NCBI RefSeq assembly: GCF_022803015.1
Contig: NZ_JAFKON010000007.1
Location: 124,001-188,000 of the forward strand
Source of the DNA: Arthrobacter humicola
Lineage (GTDB): Bacteria > Actinomycetota > Actinomycetes > Actinomycetales > Micrococcaceae
DNA: 64,000 nt
Direction of reading: 5' to 3'
The notes under the pieces: generated by a model
Database searches by the model: none
The model's input: only the letters and a program-made list of their open reading frames with translations
What the model was told of the DNA's origin: nothing
Position numbers and translations under genes: made by a program
Shown: one piece after another, positions 22,384-31,413 of the stretch
How positions within the stretch are numbered: the stretch's first letter is position 1
Layout: each line of letters opens with the position of its first letter

Positions 22384-23199
22384 TTGACACCGGTAGTGAG
22401 CCTGCGCGGCGCCTCCCTGGCGTTCGGCCAACGGACTCTCTGGGAGGGCCTGGACCTGGACATCAACCCGGGTGAATTCTTTGCCGTGCTCGGGCCCAAC
22501 GGCAGCGGCAAGACCACCTTCCTGAAGGTCCTGCTGGGACTGCAGGAACTGAGCACGGGAACGGCCGTGCTCGACGGCCACCCCGTTGAGCGGGGAAGCC
22601 GCCGGATCGGCTACGTGCCCCAGCAGAAATCATTCGACCCCGATACGCCCCTGCGCGCCCGCGACCTCGTGGCCCTCGGCGTAGACGGCCACCGCTGGGG
22701 CATCCGCCTCGGCAGCGCCAAGGTGAACCGTAAAGTCGATGAACTCCTGGAGCTTGTGGGCGCCACCGATTACGCCAAGGTGCCGGTGGGGCAGCTTTCC
22801 GGCGGTGAGCAGCAGCGCCTCCGCGTGGCGCAAGCCCTCGCGACCGATCCCAAGGTGCTGCTGTGCGACGAGCCGCTGCTCTCCCTTGACCTTCAGCACC
22901 AGCAGGGCGTCAGCGCGCTGATCAACAGGCAATGCCGCGACGCGGACAGCGCCGTGGTGTTCGTGACCCACGAGATCAACCCGATCATGGACTACGTGGA
23001 CCGGGTCCTGTACCTGGCCGGCGGAAAGTTCCGGGTGGGCACACCCGCGGAGGTCATGACCACCGAGGTGCTCTCCGATTTGTATGACAGCCGTGTTGAA
23101 GTCATCCAGGCCAACGGCCGGCTGATCGTCGTCGGGCTGCCGGATGCCGCGACGCACCACCATCTGGACGCGCACTCAGTCGCGGGCGAGGTGGGCTAA
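22384..23199 (+). CDS. znuC: Zinc ABC transporter ATP-binding protein ZnuC
   Basis: A 271-residue ABC ATPase. Walker A is LGPNGSGKTTFLK (~35-47), the signature is QLSGGEQQRLRVAQALATD, Walker B is VLLCDEPLLSLD, and the H-loop is FVTHEIN. It drives uptake by the ZnuB permease. The start is TTG with GAGGA eight bases upstream; a GTG four codons later is the alternative. It lies 49 bases after znuA and directly touches znuB, so the three form one operon. Confidence 0.9.
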   Translation: MTPVVSLRGASLAFGQRTLWEGLDLDINPGEFFAVLGPNGSGKTTFLKVLLGLQELSTGTAVLDGHPVERGSRRIGYVPQQKSFDPDTPLRARDLVALGVDGHRWGIRLGSAKVNRKVDELLELVGATDYAKVPVGQLSGGEQQRLRVAQALATDPKVLLCDEPLLSLDLQHQQGVSALINRQCRDADSAVVFVTHEINPIMDYVDRVLYLAGGKFRVGTPAEVMTTEVLSDLYDSRVEVIQANGRLIVVGLPDAATHHHLDAHSVAGEVG

Positions 23200-24087
23200 A
23201 TGGATCTGGGCGACCTGCTGCACTCAATCTTCAACTTCGAAAACTACGGCGAGCTGCTGGTCCTGGTGCAGAACTCCATCTGGGCCGGCGCCGTCCTCGG
23301 GCTGCTCGGCGGAATCATGGGCACCTTCGTGATGAAACGCGACCTCGCCTTCGCCGTCCACGGAATCTCGGAACTCTCCTTTGCCGGCGCGGCGTTCGCA
23401 CTGCTGATCGGCGCCGACATCATCCTCGGCTCGCTGGCGGGATCCGTGCTGGCAGCCCTGGTGCTCGGCGTGATGGGGGTCCGCGCACGGGACAAGAACT
23501 CGATCATCGGCGTCATCATGCCCTTCGGGCTTGGCCTGGGCATCCTCTTCCTGTCCCTGTACGAGGGCCGGGCGGCCAACAAGTTCGGCCTGCTCACCGG
23601 GCAGATCGTGTCGGTCGGGACCGTCCAGCTGCAGGTCCTGGCGGTCGCCGCCGTCGTGGTGATGCTGGCGTTGGCCGCCATCTGGCGGCCGTTGACCTTT
23701 GCCAGTGTCGACCCCGACGTCGCCACCGCCCGCGGCGTCCCGGTGCGGGCCCTGGCCCTTGGGTTCATGGTGCTGCTGGGCATCAGCGTGGCGCTGTCCA
23801 TCCAGATTGTCGGCGCCCTGCTGGTGCTGGCCCTCCTGATCACGCCCGCGGCGGCGGCGATGCGCGTCACGTCCTCGCCCCGGCTGGTGGTCACGCTGAG
23901 CATCGTTTTCGCGATGACGGCGACCGTCGGAGGCATCCTGCTGGCCCTCGGCGGCCGGCTGCCGATCAGCCCCTATGTGACCACGCTGTCGTTCCTGATC
24001 TACGTGGCCTGCCGGATGATCGGCAGTGCCCGGGCCAGGCGGGGGCTCAACGGGCGGGTGGTGCGGAGCGCGGGAGCTGTGGCTTAA
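23200..24087 (+). CDS. znuB: Zinc ABC transporter permease ZnuB
   Basis: An ABC-3 family permease of 295 residues with about eight or nine hydrophobic helices. Diagnostic stretches are GIMGTFVMKRDLAFAVHGISE near the N-terminus, FGLLTGQIVSV, and ATARGVPVRALALGFMVLLG with the coupling region, then VGALLVLALLITPAAAA. The ATG immediately follows the znuC stop, with no gap. No ribosome binding site other than sequence inside znuC, so reinitiation is likely. The 123 bases after it hold no gene and separate it from the convergent zur. Confidence 0.9.
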   Translation: MDLGDLLHSIFNFENYGELLVLVQNSIWAGAVLGLLGGIMGTFVMKRDLAFAVHGISELSFAGAAFALLIGADIILGSLAGSVLAALVLGVMGVRARDKNSIIGVIMPFGLGLGILFLSLYEGRAANKFGLLTGQIVSVGTVQLQVLAVAAVVVMLALAAIWRPLTFASVDPDVATARGVPVRALALGFMVLLGISVALSIQIVGALLVLALLITPAAAAMRVTSSPRLVVTLSIVFAMTATVGGILLALGGRLPISPYVTTLSFLIYVACRMIGSARARRGLNGRVVRSAGAVA

Positions 24088-24210
24088 ACGCTCTCACGCC
24101 TTTGCGGCGGAATTTCCCCAGGTTAGCCGCCGGCAGCCGGCGGGTCCCTGCGCCCCGCCGGTGATTTCCGGGGTCACGAGGTCAAAGGTGGGGAATTTCA
24201 GCAGCTCCGG

Positions 24211-24672
24211 CTACTGGCCGGGCTGACTGGCTGTGCATTCGGGGCACAGTCCGAAGATTTCCACGGTGTGCTCCACTGCGGTGAAGCCGTGCTCATTCGC
24301 GATCCGCGCGGCCCAGGCCTCGACCGCCGGTGCTTCCACTTCCACGGCCTTGCCGCAGTTCCGGCACAGCAGGTGATGGTGGTGCCCGGTGACGGCGCAC
24401 CGCCGGTACACCGCCTCGCCGTCGGCGTTGCGCAGGACATCCACCAGCCCGTCGTCGGCGAGGGACTGCAGGATCCGGTAGGAGGTCGCGAGGGACACCG
24501 CGGTGCCGCGCTCCTGGAGGATGCGGTGCAGTTCCTGGGTGCTGACGAAGTCCGCCAGGTCGTCCAAGGCGGCACTGACGGCGAGGCGTTGCTTGGTGAC
24601 GCGCTGTTCCTTGCCCTGCACGGGTGCCGAGGCCGGAGTCCGGCTGCTGCCGGTGGTAGCGCCTTGGGACAT
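24211..24672 (-). CDS. zur: Fur-family zinc uptake regulator Zur
   Basis: A 153-residue Fur-family regulator: winged helix (TKQRLAVSAALDDLADFVSTQELHRIL), then the metal region GHHHHLLCRNCGKAVEVEA with the CxxC structural zinc pair, and the C-terminal second pair CPEC. It is convergent with znuACB, which carries a perfect palindrome of Fur-family type, so Zur is the best call; Fur or another paralogue cannot be excluded from sequence alone. It probably represses znuACB when Zn2+ is bound. Start ATG. Confidence 0.85.
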   Translation of the reverse strand: MSQGATTGSSRTPASAPVQGKEQRVTKQRLAVSAALDDLADFVSTQELHRILQERGTAVSLATSYRILQSLADDGLVDVLRNADGEAVYRRCAVTGHHHHLLCRNCGKAVEVEAPAVEAWAARIANEHGFTAVEHTVEIFGLCPECTASQPGQ

Positions 24673-24792
24673 CGTGGAACTCGCTTCGTCATAAGAATTT
24701 GCGGGTGGGACTCGCTAAGGGTGGCAATGTCCAAGATTACCAGCGCCCAAGATTGCCAGCACCGCTCCGTGGACACTGTGACGGCTGGTGCC

Positions 24793-24798
24793 TAGGCT
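24793..24798 (+). promoter_or_regulatory. -10 element of a probably leaderless promoter (MBL gene)
   Basis: TAGGCT ends six bases before the ATG at 24805, so transcription would begin at or very near the A of the start codon. No ribosome binding site is present, as expected for a leaderless mRNA. Confidence 0.6.
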
Positions 24799-24804
24799 GG
24801 CCGG

Positions 24805-25461
24805 ATGAAGCTGACGAAATTTACTCACGCCTGTGTCCGCCTCGAACAGGACGGCCGGGTGCTGGTGTTTGACCCGGGCACCTTTTCGGAGACGGACCAG
24901 GCCTTGGCCGGAGCACATGCTGTGCTCATTACCCACGAGCACGCGGACCATGTGGACGTCGACGCCGTCGCCGCGGCGTTGCAGTCGAACACCACCCTTG
25001 AGCTTTTCGCCCCGGAGACCGTGGCCGCGACGCTCCGCGGCAAGGCGCCCGACGCCGCGAGCCGCATCCATGCGGCGGGCGCGGGCGAGGAATTTGAAAC
25101 GTCGGGCTTCGCCATCAGGACCTTTGGCGGCCAGCACGCCCTCATCCATCCGCAGATCCCCGTGGTGGCCAACGTCGGCTACCTCGTCGACGGCAATGTC
25201 TACCATCCGGGGGACTCCTTCGCGATCCCCGACGGCGTCGACGTCAAGACGCTGCTGGTACCCATCCACGCTCCGTGGAACAAGGTGGGCGAAGTGGTGG
25301 ATTTTGTCATCGGTGTCCGCGCACCGCAGGCCTTCCCGATCCACGACGCGCTGCTGAACGAGCTGGGCCGCGGCCTGGTGGAGGGGCACGTGACCCGGAT
25401 CGGCGCCAAGTACGGCACCGAGTACCGGCACCTCTCAAGCGGCGATACAGCGGAGGTTTAG
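24805..25461 (+). CDS. MBL-fold metal-dependent hydrolase
   Basis: A 218-residue metallo-beta-lactamase-fold protein of the UlaG-like type. THEHADHVD (His44, His46, Asp48, His49) is the di-metal binding motif; further metal residues are likely in FGGQHALIHP, YHPGDSF and QAFPIHDALL. No signal peptide, so cytoplasmic. The substrate cannot be read from the sequence: this branch includes lactonases and phosphodiesterases as well as proteins of unknown role. It starts behind a -10 element only six bases upstream. Convergent with the CysK-like gene, 61 bases apart. Confidence 0.78.
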   Translation: MKLTKFTHACVRLEQDGRVLVFDPGTFSETDQALAGAHAVLITHEHADHVDVDAVAAALQSNTTLELFAPETVAATLRGKAPDAASRIHAAGAGEEFETSGFAIRTFGGQHALIHPQIPVVANVGYLVDGNVYHPGDSFAIPDGVDVKTLLVPIHAPWNKVGEVVDFVIGVRAPQAFPIHDALLNELGRGLVEGHVTRIGAKYGTEYRHLSSGDTAEV

Positions 25462-25522
25462 CCGCCGCGGGCGCCTTGGCGGGCTTAGGCCGGCGTACTG
25501 GCGGGCGTGCTGGCCGGCTGGC

Positions 25523-26623
25523 TTAGGCCGGCCAGGCGCCGGTCCGGAAGAACTCGCGCAGCACGGCCTCATGGGGTTCGGGATCCAGGCCGTGGGCCTC
25601 CAGCCACTCCGGGTTGTAGTAATTCCCGGCATAGCGGTCCCCGGCGTCGCACATCAGGGTCACAACACTGCCCCGGCGGCCCTCCGCGATCATCCCGGCG
25701 ATAAGCTGCCACGCGCCCCAGAGGTTGGTCCCGGTGGACGGACCCGCGTGCAGACCGGCGTGGTCCCTCAGATGCCGCATGGCCGCCACCGAGGCGGCGT
25801 CGGGAACCTGGATCATGTGGTCGATCACGGCGGGCACAAAACTCGGCTCCATCCGCGGCCGGCCGATGCCCTCGATGCGGGAGGGCAATCCCGCCGCGGG
25901 TACGGCAGCTGTCCCGCCGTCGGGCCGGCTGTTCCGCCAGCCCGGATAGAACGCGGAATTTTCCGGGTCGACGACGGCGAGGCCCGTCTCGTAGCGGTGG
26001 TAGCGCAGGTACCGGCCAATCGTGGCGCTGGTCCCGCCGGTGCCGGCCCCGACCACCACCCAGCGGGGGACCGGGTGCTCCTCCAGCGCCAGCTGGCCGA
26101 AGATCGATTCGGCGATGTTGTTGTTCCCGCGCCAGTCCGTGGCCCGTTCGGCATACGTGAATTGGTCCATGTAGTGTCCGCCTGTGCTGCTGGCCAGATC
26201 CGCGGCGGCCTCGTAGACCTCGGAGGCGTGGTCCACCAGATGGCAGGAGCCGCCGAACTGTTCGATCAGGGCGATTTTCTCGCGGCTGGTGGTCCGGGTC
26301 ATCACGGCGATGAAGGGCAGTCCCAGCAGCTGCGCAAAATAGGCTTCGGAGACGGCGGTGCTGCCGCTGGATGCCTCCACGATTGTGGTGCCTTCCCGGA
26401 TCCAGCCGTTGACGAGGCCGAAGAGGAACAGGGACCGCGCCAGACGGTGCTTGAGGCTGCCGGTGCGGTGGGTGGACTCGTCTTTCAGGTAAAGCTGCAC
26501 GCCCCAGTGCTCCGGGAGCGGCACCGAATACAGGTGGGTGTCGGCAGAGCGGTTGTTTTCGGCGTTGATCCGGCGGACGGCCTCGTCGGCCCAGGCCCGG
26601 TCCTGCAGGTGCGCGGTGTTCAC
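25523..26623 (-). CDS. PLP-dependent CysK/Cds1-like enzyme (probable cysteine desulfhydrase)
   Basis: A fold-type II PLP enzyme of 366 residues. [20 protein letters not shown] holds the Schiff-base Lys; [16 protein letters not shown] is the substrate loop; [19 protein letters not shown] is the Gly-rich phosphate loop. It is longer than CysK (~310) and resembles the actinobacterial Cds1 group, described in mycobacteria as cysteine desulfhydrase making pyruvate, ammonia and sulfide; I did not verify this by search. Cysteine synthase is the alternative. It is divergent from a sulfurtransferase, which supports cysteine or sulfide handling. The GTG start lies six bases after a -10-like TAGGCT, so the mRNA is probably leaderless. 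Confidence 0.75.
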   Translation of the reverse strand: MNTAHLQDRAWADEAVRRINAENNRSADTHLYSVPLPEHWGVQLYLKDESTHRTGSLKHRLARSLFLFGLVNGWIREGTTIVEASSGSTAVSEAYFAQLLGLPFIAVMTRTTSREKIALIEQFGGSCHLVDHASEVYEAAADLASSTGGHYMDQFTYAERATDWRGNNNIAESIFGQLALEEHPVPRWVVVGAGTGGTSATIGRYLRYHRYETGLAVVDPENSAFYPGWRNSRPDGGTAAVPAAGLPSRIEGIGRPRMEPSFVPAVIDHMIQVPDAASVAAMRHLRDHAGLHAGPSTGTNLWGAWQLIAGMIAEGRRGSVVTLMCDAGDRYAGNYYNPEWLEAHGLDPEPHEAVLREFFRTGAWPA

Positions 26624-26629
26624 CGCTAC

Positions 26630-26665
26630 AGCCTACCGGGGGCGGTGGGACGCCAAAGATAGAGT
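26630..26665. promoter_or_regulatory. Two divergent leaderless promoters between CysK-like and sulfurtransferase genes
   Basis: Only 48 bases separate the two start codons. On the minus strand TAGGCT (26630-26635) is six bases from the GTG at 26623; on the plus strand TAGAGT (26660-26665) is six bases from the ATG at 26672. Both transcripts would begin at the start codon. RNA polymerase footprints would overlap, so the two genes may be mutually exclusive or jointly regulated. Confidence 0.6.
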
Positions 26666-26671
26666 GGGGAA

Positions 26672-27544
26672 ATGGACACAATTCTCGATGCTGCCGCCCT
26701 CAAGGACCGGATGGACGACGCCGGCGCAGCCGGCCAGCGCACAGTACTCCTCGACGTTCGCTGGGCGCTGGGAGATCCCCACGGTCACGATCACTACCTG
26801 CGCGGACACATCCCCGGGGCCGTCTTCGTGGATCTCGCCACTGAACTTGCCGGACCGGCGGAACCGGCACGCGGCAGGCATCCGTTGCCGCCGTCGGAGC
26901 AGTTCCAGGAGTCTGCGCGCCGCTGGGGCATCAACGACGGCGATGCGGTCGTAGCGTACGACGACAGCGGCAACATGGCTGCGGCCCGGCTGTGGTGGAT
27001 GCTGCGCAACGCCGGCTTTAGTTCTGTGTACCTGCTCGACGGCGGCCTGGCCGCGTGGCGGGCTGCCGGGTTCGAGCTGGTTGCCGGACCCGAACAGCCC
27101 GCACCCGGAAACGTCACCCTGTCCGACGGCGCCATGCCCGCGATCGACGCCGGACAAGCCGCCACTTGGGGCCGGCAGGGGCTGCTGTTGGACGCCCGGG
27201 CGGGGGAGCGGTACCGCGGTGAAATCGAGCCCGTGGATCCCCGCGCCGGCCATATTCCGGGGGCCGTCAGTGCCCCCACTACCGGGAACCTGCGCGCTGA
27301 CGGGCGCTTCCTGGCCCCGGCGGAGCTGCGGGAGCGTTTCGAACGGCTCGGTTACCGGGACGGCGTCCCCACTGCCGTGTACTGCGGATCCGGAGTGACG
27401 GCGGCCCATGAAATCGCCGCCCTCGAGATTGCCGGCTTTTCCGCTGCCCTCTATCCGGGGTCCTTTTCGGAGTGGTGCCACGGTGCCGCGAACGATGTTG
27501 TCACCGGGCCGGAACCGTACGGTGAGGATGCGGCTTCACACTGA
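26672..27544 (+). CDS. sseA: Thiosulfate/3-mercaptopyruvate sulfurtransferase (rhodanese)
   Basis: A tandem-rhodanese protein of 290 residues. The first, inactive domain holds LLDVRWALGDPHGHDHYLRG and HIPGAVFVDL; the second has LLDARAGERYRG, AGHIPGAVSAP and the active-site loop VYCGSGVTAAH with Cys238. The CGSGVTA loop is the one of 3-mercaptopyruvate sulfurtransferases (SseA type), while thiosulfate sulfurtransferases usually have charged residues there. It would move sulfane sulfur to cyanide or thiols. The gene is divergent from the CysK-like enzyme. Confidence 0.85.
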   Translation: MDTILDAAALKDRMDDAGAAGQRTVLLDVRWALGDPHGHDHYLRGHIPGAVFVDLATELAGPAEPARGRHPLPPSEQFQESARRWGINDGDAVVAYDDSGNMAAARLWWMLRNAGFSSVYLLDGGLAAWRAAGFELVAGPEQPAPGNVTLSDGAMPAIDAGQAATWGRQGLLLDARAGERYRGEIEPVDPRAGHIPGAVSAPTTGNLRADGRFLAPAELRERFERLGYRDGVPTAVYCGSGVTAAHEIAALEIAGFSAALYPGSFSEWCHGAANDVVTGPEPYGEDAASH

Positions 27545-27621
27545 GGGCCAGCACGAGCACCGGACGGCCCGCGCAGGTTGCCCAGAGCGCCTCCAGTTCC
27601 TCCTGGGGCAGTCAATGATTC

Positions 27622-29199
27622 CTAGGCGGCTGCCCCTTTGGGCCTTTCGCGCCTGAGCGTTTTGGCTTGGTGCCGGAGCTGGCGCCGGTGGCGGGAGCCC
27701 GGCTGGGACCCCGGCTGGTCTCTGGCCGATGGCCGAAGCGGTGTCCCCGGCAGGGGCGGCGCGGTGGAACGGTACGTGTGGCCGGTGGGGGTGGTGAGTT
27801 CGATGGTGTGCCTCGCGCCGATGCTCGAGGCGGATCCGGGTGCGGCTTCAGGGCCGGGGCGTGCTTTCCAGCCGGGGGTTTCTTTGGTGTGGTTGCAGGC
27901 TTCGCAGCGGCCGGCGGCGTTGTCCGTGGTGGTCGGGCCGCCGGTGTGCCAGGGGACGATGTGGTCCAGGTGGCGGATGGGCGCGTCGCAGTAGGGGGTG
28001 CGGCAGGTGTCGTCGCGGGCCAGGATGAATCGGCGGTGCCCGGCGGGGAAGAGCCGGGCGCGGGAGTCCATGGCGATGAGCTCGCCGGTGCCGGGGTGGG
28101 TGTAGAGGCGGCGGAGCCAGAGGGTGAACGCGGGGTCATCGGCCCTCCCGGCGGTGCCGCCCGGTTGAGGGGGACCGCCGGACTGGCCGTCACCGTTTCT
28201 GTCCGTGTTTGGGGCCGCGGCGCCGGGTCCAGGGGGACCACTGTGTCCCGGGGAACCGCCGCCGTCACCGCTGTGGGCGCCGGCCGTGCCGTTGATGAGG
28301 CTGCGGGCCCAGCCGGCGGGGACGGTGCCGTAGCCGGGAAGCCGGGCCGGTTCGGCGCCGGCCTGGAAGAGGGCGCGGTCGGTGATGACGAGCTGGATTT
28401 CGACGCCGCTGATCCCGCCGGGAATGCCGGTGGTGCGTTCGACCAGGGCATCGGCCATCAGCTGCCCGCGGCCCCTCGGGTCCCCGGCGGCGCGGAGGGT
28501 GTCGGCGTGCCCGGTGAGGGCCTTGTAGACTGCGACGCCGGCGGTCACGGGGAGCAGGGCGGTGAGGTGGCACATGGTGTCGGGGGCGGGGCGGAGGCTG
28601 ACGTGCCGCTCGGTGGCGGCGTGCGCGGCGCGTTCGGTGACGGAGCGGGGGTCCAGCCGGTAGGCGGCGGCCCGGGCCGCGGCGACCAGGGACCGGTCAC
28701 CGGCGCCGGCGAACGTCCCGGTGTCGGGCGCGAGTTCCTCGTCGACGGCGGCCCGGTCGGCGGCGGTCAGGGAGGCGGTTTCGCGCACGAGCAGGGTGGC
28801 GCGCCATTCGTTCAGCTGCCCGGTTTCCAGGGCGGTGAGGGTGTGGGGCATTTCGGTCACGAGGGCTTTGGCCAGGCCCAGGAGCCGGCCGCCCTTGGCG
28901 GGTGATTCGCGGCGGGCGAGGGCGATCTGCGCGCCGACACCGGTCCCGAGTTCCTTGGCCGGAACCCCGGCGGCGGCTTGTTCGCGGCGTTGGAGCAGGT
29001 CGAACGCCACGGCGTGCCGGGCCTGCCGGGCTGCCATGGCGGATTTCAGGTCTTCCAGGTCCCGGATCTCGTCGATCAGGGCGGCGGCGCTGTCCGGGGC
29101 CGGGAGGAAAGCCAGGATCCGGGCCAGTTCAGCGACGGTCACCGCAGTTGCCGATGCCGGGTCTGCCGGAACCACTTCGGGCCCTTGGTTGCCGTCCAT
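27622..29199 (-). CDS. DUF222 and HNH endonuclease domain protein
   Basis: A 525-residue protein of the DUF222-HNH family, present in many copies in actinobacterial genomes. Residues ~20-300 form the helical DUF222 domain; a Gly/Pro/Asn-rich linker (~305-345) follows; the HNH nuclease motif is [20 protein letters not shown], with CEACNH after it, which supplies Cys residues for a structural metal and the catalytic His. The C-terminal tail (~470-525) is basic. The role is unknown; members are sometimes mobile, sometimes repeated. An ORF of 104 codons ends three bases before the ATG, and its N-terminus and leader resemble this gene's. Confidence 0.82.
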   Translation of the reverse strand: MDGNQGPEVVPADPASATAVTVAELARILAFLPAPDSAAALIDEIRDLEDLKSAMAARQARHAVAFDLLQRREQAAAGVPAKELGTGVGAQIALARRESPAKGGRLLGLAKALVTEMPHTLTALETGQLNEWRATLLVRETASLTAADRAAVDEELAPDTGTFAGAGDRSLVAAARAAAYRLDPRSVTERAAHAATERHVSLRPAPDTMCHLTALLPVTAGVAVYKALTGHADTLRAAGDPRGRGQLMADALVERTTGIPGGISGVEIQLVITDRALFQAGAEPARLPGYGTVPAGWARSLINGTAGAHSGDGGGSPGHSGPPGPGAAAPNTDRNGDGQSGGPPQPGGTAGRADDPAFTLWLRRLYTHPGTGELIAMDSRARLFPAGHRRFILARDDTCRTPYCDAPIRHLDHIVPWHTGGPTTTDNAAGRCEACNHTKETPGWKARPGPEAAPGSASSIGARHTIELTTPTGHTYRSTAPPLPGTPLRPSARDQPGSQPGSRHRRQLRHQAKTLRRERPKGAAA

Positions 29200-29232
29200 G
29201 AGTTAAGTGTCCCTGCGGGCTATGACATTAAT
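29177..29232. repeat. Leader repeat, copy 1 (start of DUF222-HNH gene)
   Basis: The stretch from TCGGGCCC through TTGCCGTCCATGA to GACATTAATGG resembles 29495-29549, with near identity over the first 25 bases and again over GACATTAAT. It covers the first codons and upstream region of the DUF222-HNH gene. Confidence 0.65.
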
Positions 29233-29517
29233 GGCCCTCCGGAACCGTTCCACCGCTTCGGAAGCCATCGGGGAGCTTCCGGGCGTAACTCCAGGAACGC
29301 TGCCCAGGAAAACGTCGAGCCGAAAACGCATCAGCAATGCGTCGATAGCGGAGTGAAGCTCGTCAAGCCGCCGGTACTGTTCGAGGATCCCGGCGCGGTC
29401 CTCGGGCTGACGCTGGTCCCGGAGCACGCGGGAGCAGAATGCGAGCAACTCCTGGAGGTCCTCGTCACCGTGCCCTGCCACTGATGAAGCCTCGTCGGGC
29501 CCCTGCTTGCCGTCCAT
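29203..29517 (-). CDS. Short paralogue of the DUF222 N-terminal region
   Basis: A 104-residue predicted protein. Its first residues MDGKQGP match the MDGNQGP start of the downstream DUF222-HNH protein, and LQELLAFC...ILEQYRRLDELHSAIDALL aligns by eye with that protein's LARILAFL...[19 protein letters not shown]. It then ends in a different helical tail. Ribosome binding site GGAG nine bases upstream and a -10-like TATTAAT (29544-29550, minus strand) support expression. It may be a remnant of a tandem duplication whose body was lost, or a real small partner of the nuclease. No domain of its own is recognised. Confidence 0.5.
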   Translation of the reverse strand: MDGKQGPDEASSVAGHGDEDLQELLAFCSRVLRDQRQPEDRAGILEQYRRLDELHSAIDALLMRFRLDVFLGSVPGVTPGSSPMASEAVERFRRAINVIARRDT

Positions 29518-29549
29518 GAACCCAGTCTCCGTCGGGGTCCGACATTAAT
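29495..29549. repeat. Leader repeat, copy 2 (start of the short DUF222 paralogue)
   Basis: Second copy of the repeat at 29177-29232, covering the first codons of the 104-residue ORF and the -10-like element TATTAAT. Together the two copies suggest a tandem duplication that included promoter, leader and N-terminal codons. Confidence 0.65.
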
Positions 29550-29716
29550 AGGAACAGCCGAGGCGGGCGGACGCGCGAGGCCATATCGGACCGCAACCGT
29601 GGCCTCATTGTTGACATGTCTCCCGCGGCGGCGCGGTCTCCGGTGCGCAGACCGCCCACACGTGACCCGCAGCGTGGCCCCGCACCCCAAAGTGGAATAC
29701 ATCCCGGGACCGGGGG

Positions 29717-29722
29717 TAGCGT
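29717..29722 (+). promoter_or_regulatory. -10 element of a probably leaderless promoter (alcohol dehydrogenase)
   Basis: TAGCGT ends six bases before the ATG at 29729, with no ribosome binding site, matching the spacing seen at several other starts in this window. Confidence 0.5.
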
Positions 29723-29728
29723 CAACGT

Positions 29729-30913
29729 ATGACACCTGGACGTCCCGTACCCCCGCCCCTTGCCAAGCCGCTGCCGGATTTGGACACCACAGACACCAAA
29801 TCCGCTACCGCGGACAGCGCCGCTCAGAAGGCCGGCCCCACTCTCGCTGCTGCGTACGGTGCCACCTCACCGGATAGCGGGCTTGTGCCCTTGACTGTGT
29901 CCCGACGGGCGCCGAAGGCCGACGACGTCGAGATCGCCGTCGAATTCTGCGGACTGTGCCACTCGGACGTGCACGCCACCCGGGGCGAATGGGGCGGCGA
30001 CACCTACCCTTTGATCCCGGGCCACGAGATCGTCGGCCGGGTCACCCGGCTCGGTTCCGCCGTCGACGACTTCACAGTGGGTGAGCGCGTGGGCGTGGGC
30101 TGCATCGTGGACTCCTGCCGAGAGTGCGAGAGCTGCCTGGACGGCCTCGAGCAGTACTGCGAAAACGCCGCCGTGGGAACCTACGGGGCGAAGGATGCCC
30201 GCAACGACGGCGCCATCACCCAGGGCGGGTACGCGACGTCGATCGTGGTGGACCGGCACTATGTCCTGCGGGTGCCGGAAGCTCTGGACCCCGCCGCCGC
30301 GGCGCCCCTGCTGTGCGCCGGCATCACCACATATTCGCCCCTGAACCACTTCGAGGTCGAGGAAGGCGACGTCGTCGGCGTCGTCGGACTGGGCGGCCTC
30401 GGCCATATGGCCGTCAAGATCGCCAAGGCCATGGGCGCCGAGGTCAAGGTCTTCACGACGTCGGAGAACAAGTTCGACGCAGCGCGCGAGCTCGGCGCCG
30501 ACGACGTCATCCTCTCCACCGACCTGGCCGCGATGGAAGCCGCGAACCGCAGTATCGACGTCATCATCGACACCGTCGCCGCACCGCACGACCTCAACCC
30601 CTACTTCCGCACCCTGGGCCTGGACGGCGTGCTGTTCCAGCTGGGCCTGCCCGCCGAAGCGATGCCGCCAGTCAACCCCGGGGTGCTGATCCGGCGCAGG
30701 ATCGCCTATGCGGGTTCGCTCATCGGCGGCATCGCCGAGACGCAGGAGATGCTGGACTTCTGCGCCGAGCACGGCGTGGTGTCCGACGTTGAGGTGGTCG
30801 GCGCGGACCAGCTCAACGAAGCCTACGACCGCATGGTGGCAGGCGACGTCAAGTACCGTTTTGTCCTGGACGTCAGTACCCTGGGGTCCCCGGCAGAAAA
30901 GGCGGACGCATGA
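29729..30913 (+). CDS. Zinc-dependent alcohol dehydrogenase, cinnamyl/YahK type
   Basis: A medium-chain dehydrogenase of 394 residues. EFCGLCHSDVHATRG gives catalytic-zinc Cys, PGHEIVGRV the His-Glu, and CRECESCLDGLEQYC the four structural-zinc cysteines. GVVGLGGLGHMAVKIAK is the Rossmann nucleotide motif; the following VFTTSENK region with Ser/Lys suggests NADP(H). The pattern NDGAITQGGYA is common in the YahK/CAD branch of broad-range aldehyde reductases. An N-terminal extension of ~35 residues is not conserved, so a start further in is possible. The stop overlaps the HIT gene (ATGA). Confidence 0.85.
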   Translation: MTPGRPVPPPLAKPLPDLDTTDTKSATADSAAQKAGPTLAAAYGATSPDSGLVPLTVSRRAPKADDVEIAVEFCGLCHSDVHATRGEWGGDTYPLIPGHEIVGRVTRLGSAVDDFTVGERVGVGCIVDSCRECESCLDGLEQYCENAAVGTYGAKDARNDGAITQGGYATSIVVDRHYVLRVPEALDPAAAAPLLCAGITTYSPLNHFEVEEGDVVGVVGLGGLGHMAVKIAKAMGAEVKVFTTSENKFDAARELGADDVILSTDLAAMEAANRSIDVIIDTVAAPHDLNPYFRTLGLDGVLFQLGLPAEAMPPVNPGVLIRRRIAYAGSLIGGIAETQEMLDFCAEHGVVSDVEVVGADQLNEAYDRMVAGDVKYRFVLDVSTLGSPAEKADA

Positions 30914-31338
30914 GCACTCTCTTCACCAAAATCATCAACGGCGAGATCCCGGGCCGCTTCGTCTGGCGCGAGGACGACGTCGTGGCGTTCCTGACCATGG
31001 GCCCGCTGGCCGACGGGCACACGCTCGTGGTGCCCACCGAGGAAGTGGACCGCTGGACGGATGCCTCGCCCGAGGTCCTCGGCCGGGTCATGGAGGTTGC
31101 CCGCAAGATCGGCGCCGTCCAGGTGGAGGTGTTCGACGCCGCCAGGGCCGGGCTGATCGTGGCCGGCTACGAAATCAACCACATGCACGTCCATGTGTGG
31201 CCATCGAACTCAATGGCGGACTTTGATTTCGGCTCCGTGGACCAGCACCCGGATCCGGCCACGCTGGACGCCAACGCGGAGAAGCTCCGCGAGGGCCTGC
31301 GCACGGCCGGCCACGCGGAGCACGTCCCGGCCGCCTAG
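30910..31338 (+). CDS. HIT family nucleotide hydrolase/transferase
   Basis: A 142-residue histidine-triad protein of the Hint-like branch. INHMHVHVWP contains the catalytic H-x-H-x-H motif, and the N-terminal FTKIINGEIPGRFVWREDD is typical of this group, which hydrolyses nucleoside phosphoramidates or similar compounds. Overlap of four bases with the dehydrogenase gene indicates an operon. The actual substrate is unknown. Confidence 0.87.
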   Translation: MSTLFTKIINGEIPGRFVWREDDVVAFLTMGPLADGHTLVVPTEEVDRWTDASPEVLGRVMEVARKIGAVQVEVFDAARAGLIVAGYEINHMHVHVWPSNSMADFDFGSVDQHPDPATLDANAEKLREGLRTAGHAEHVPAA

Positions 31339-31366
31339 GTCCCGCCCGGACATTCCCGGCCGCCAA

Positions 31367-31413
31367 TGCTGGCGCCGGCGCAGCACCCTCAGGGGTCTAC
31401 GCCGGCGCCAGCA
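31367..31413. terminator. Hairpin terminator between HIT gene and hrpA (convergent)
   Basis: TGCTGGCGCCGGCG (31367-31380) pairs perfectly with CGCCGGCGCCAGCA (31400-31413) across a 19-base loop. The right arm encodes the last codons of hrpA. It can serve the HIT transcript on the plus strand and hrpA on the minus; no strong T-run, as is common in high-GC actinobacteria. Confidence 0.65.
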
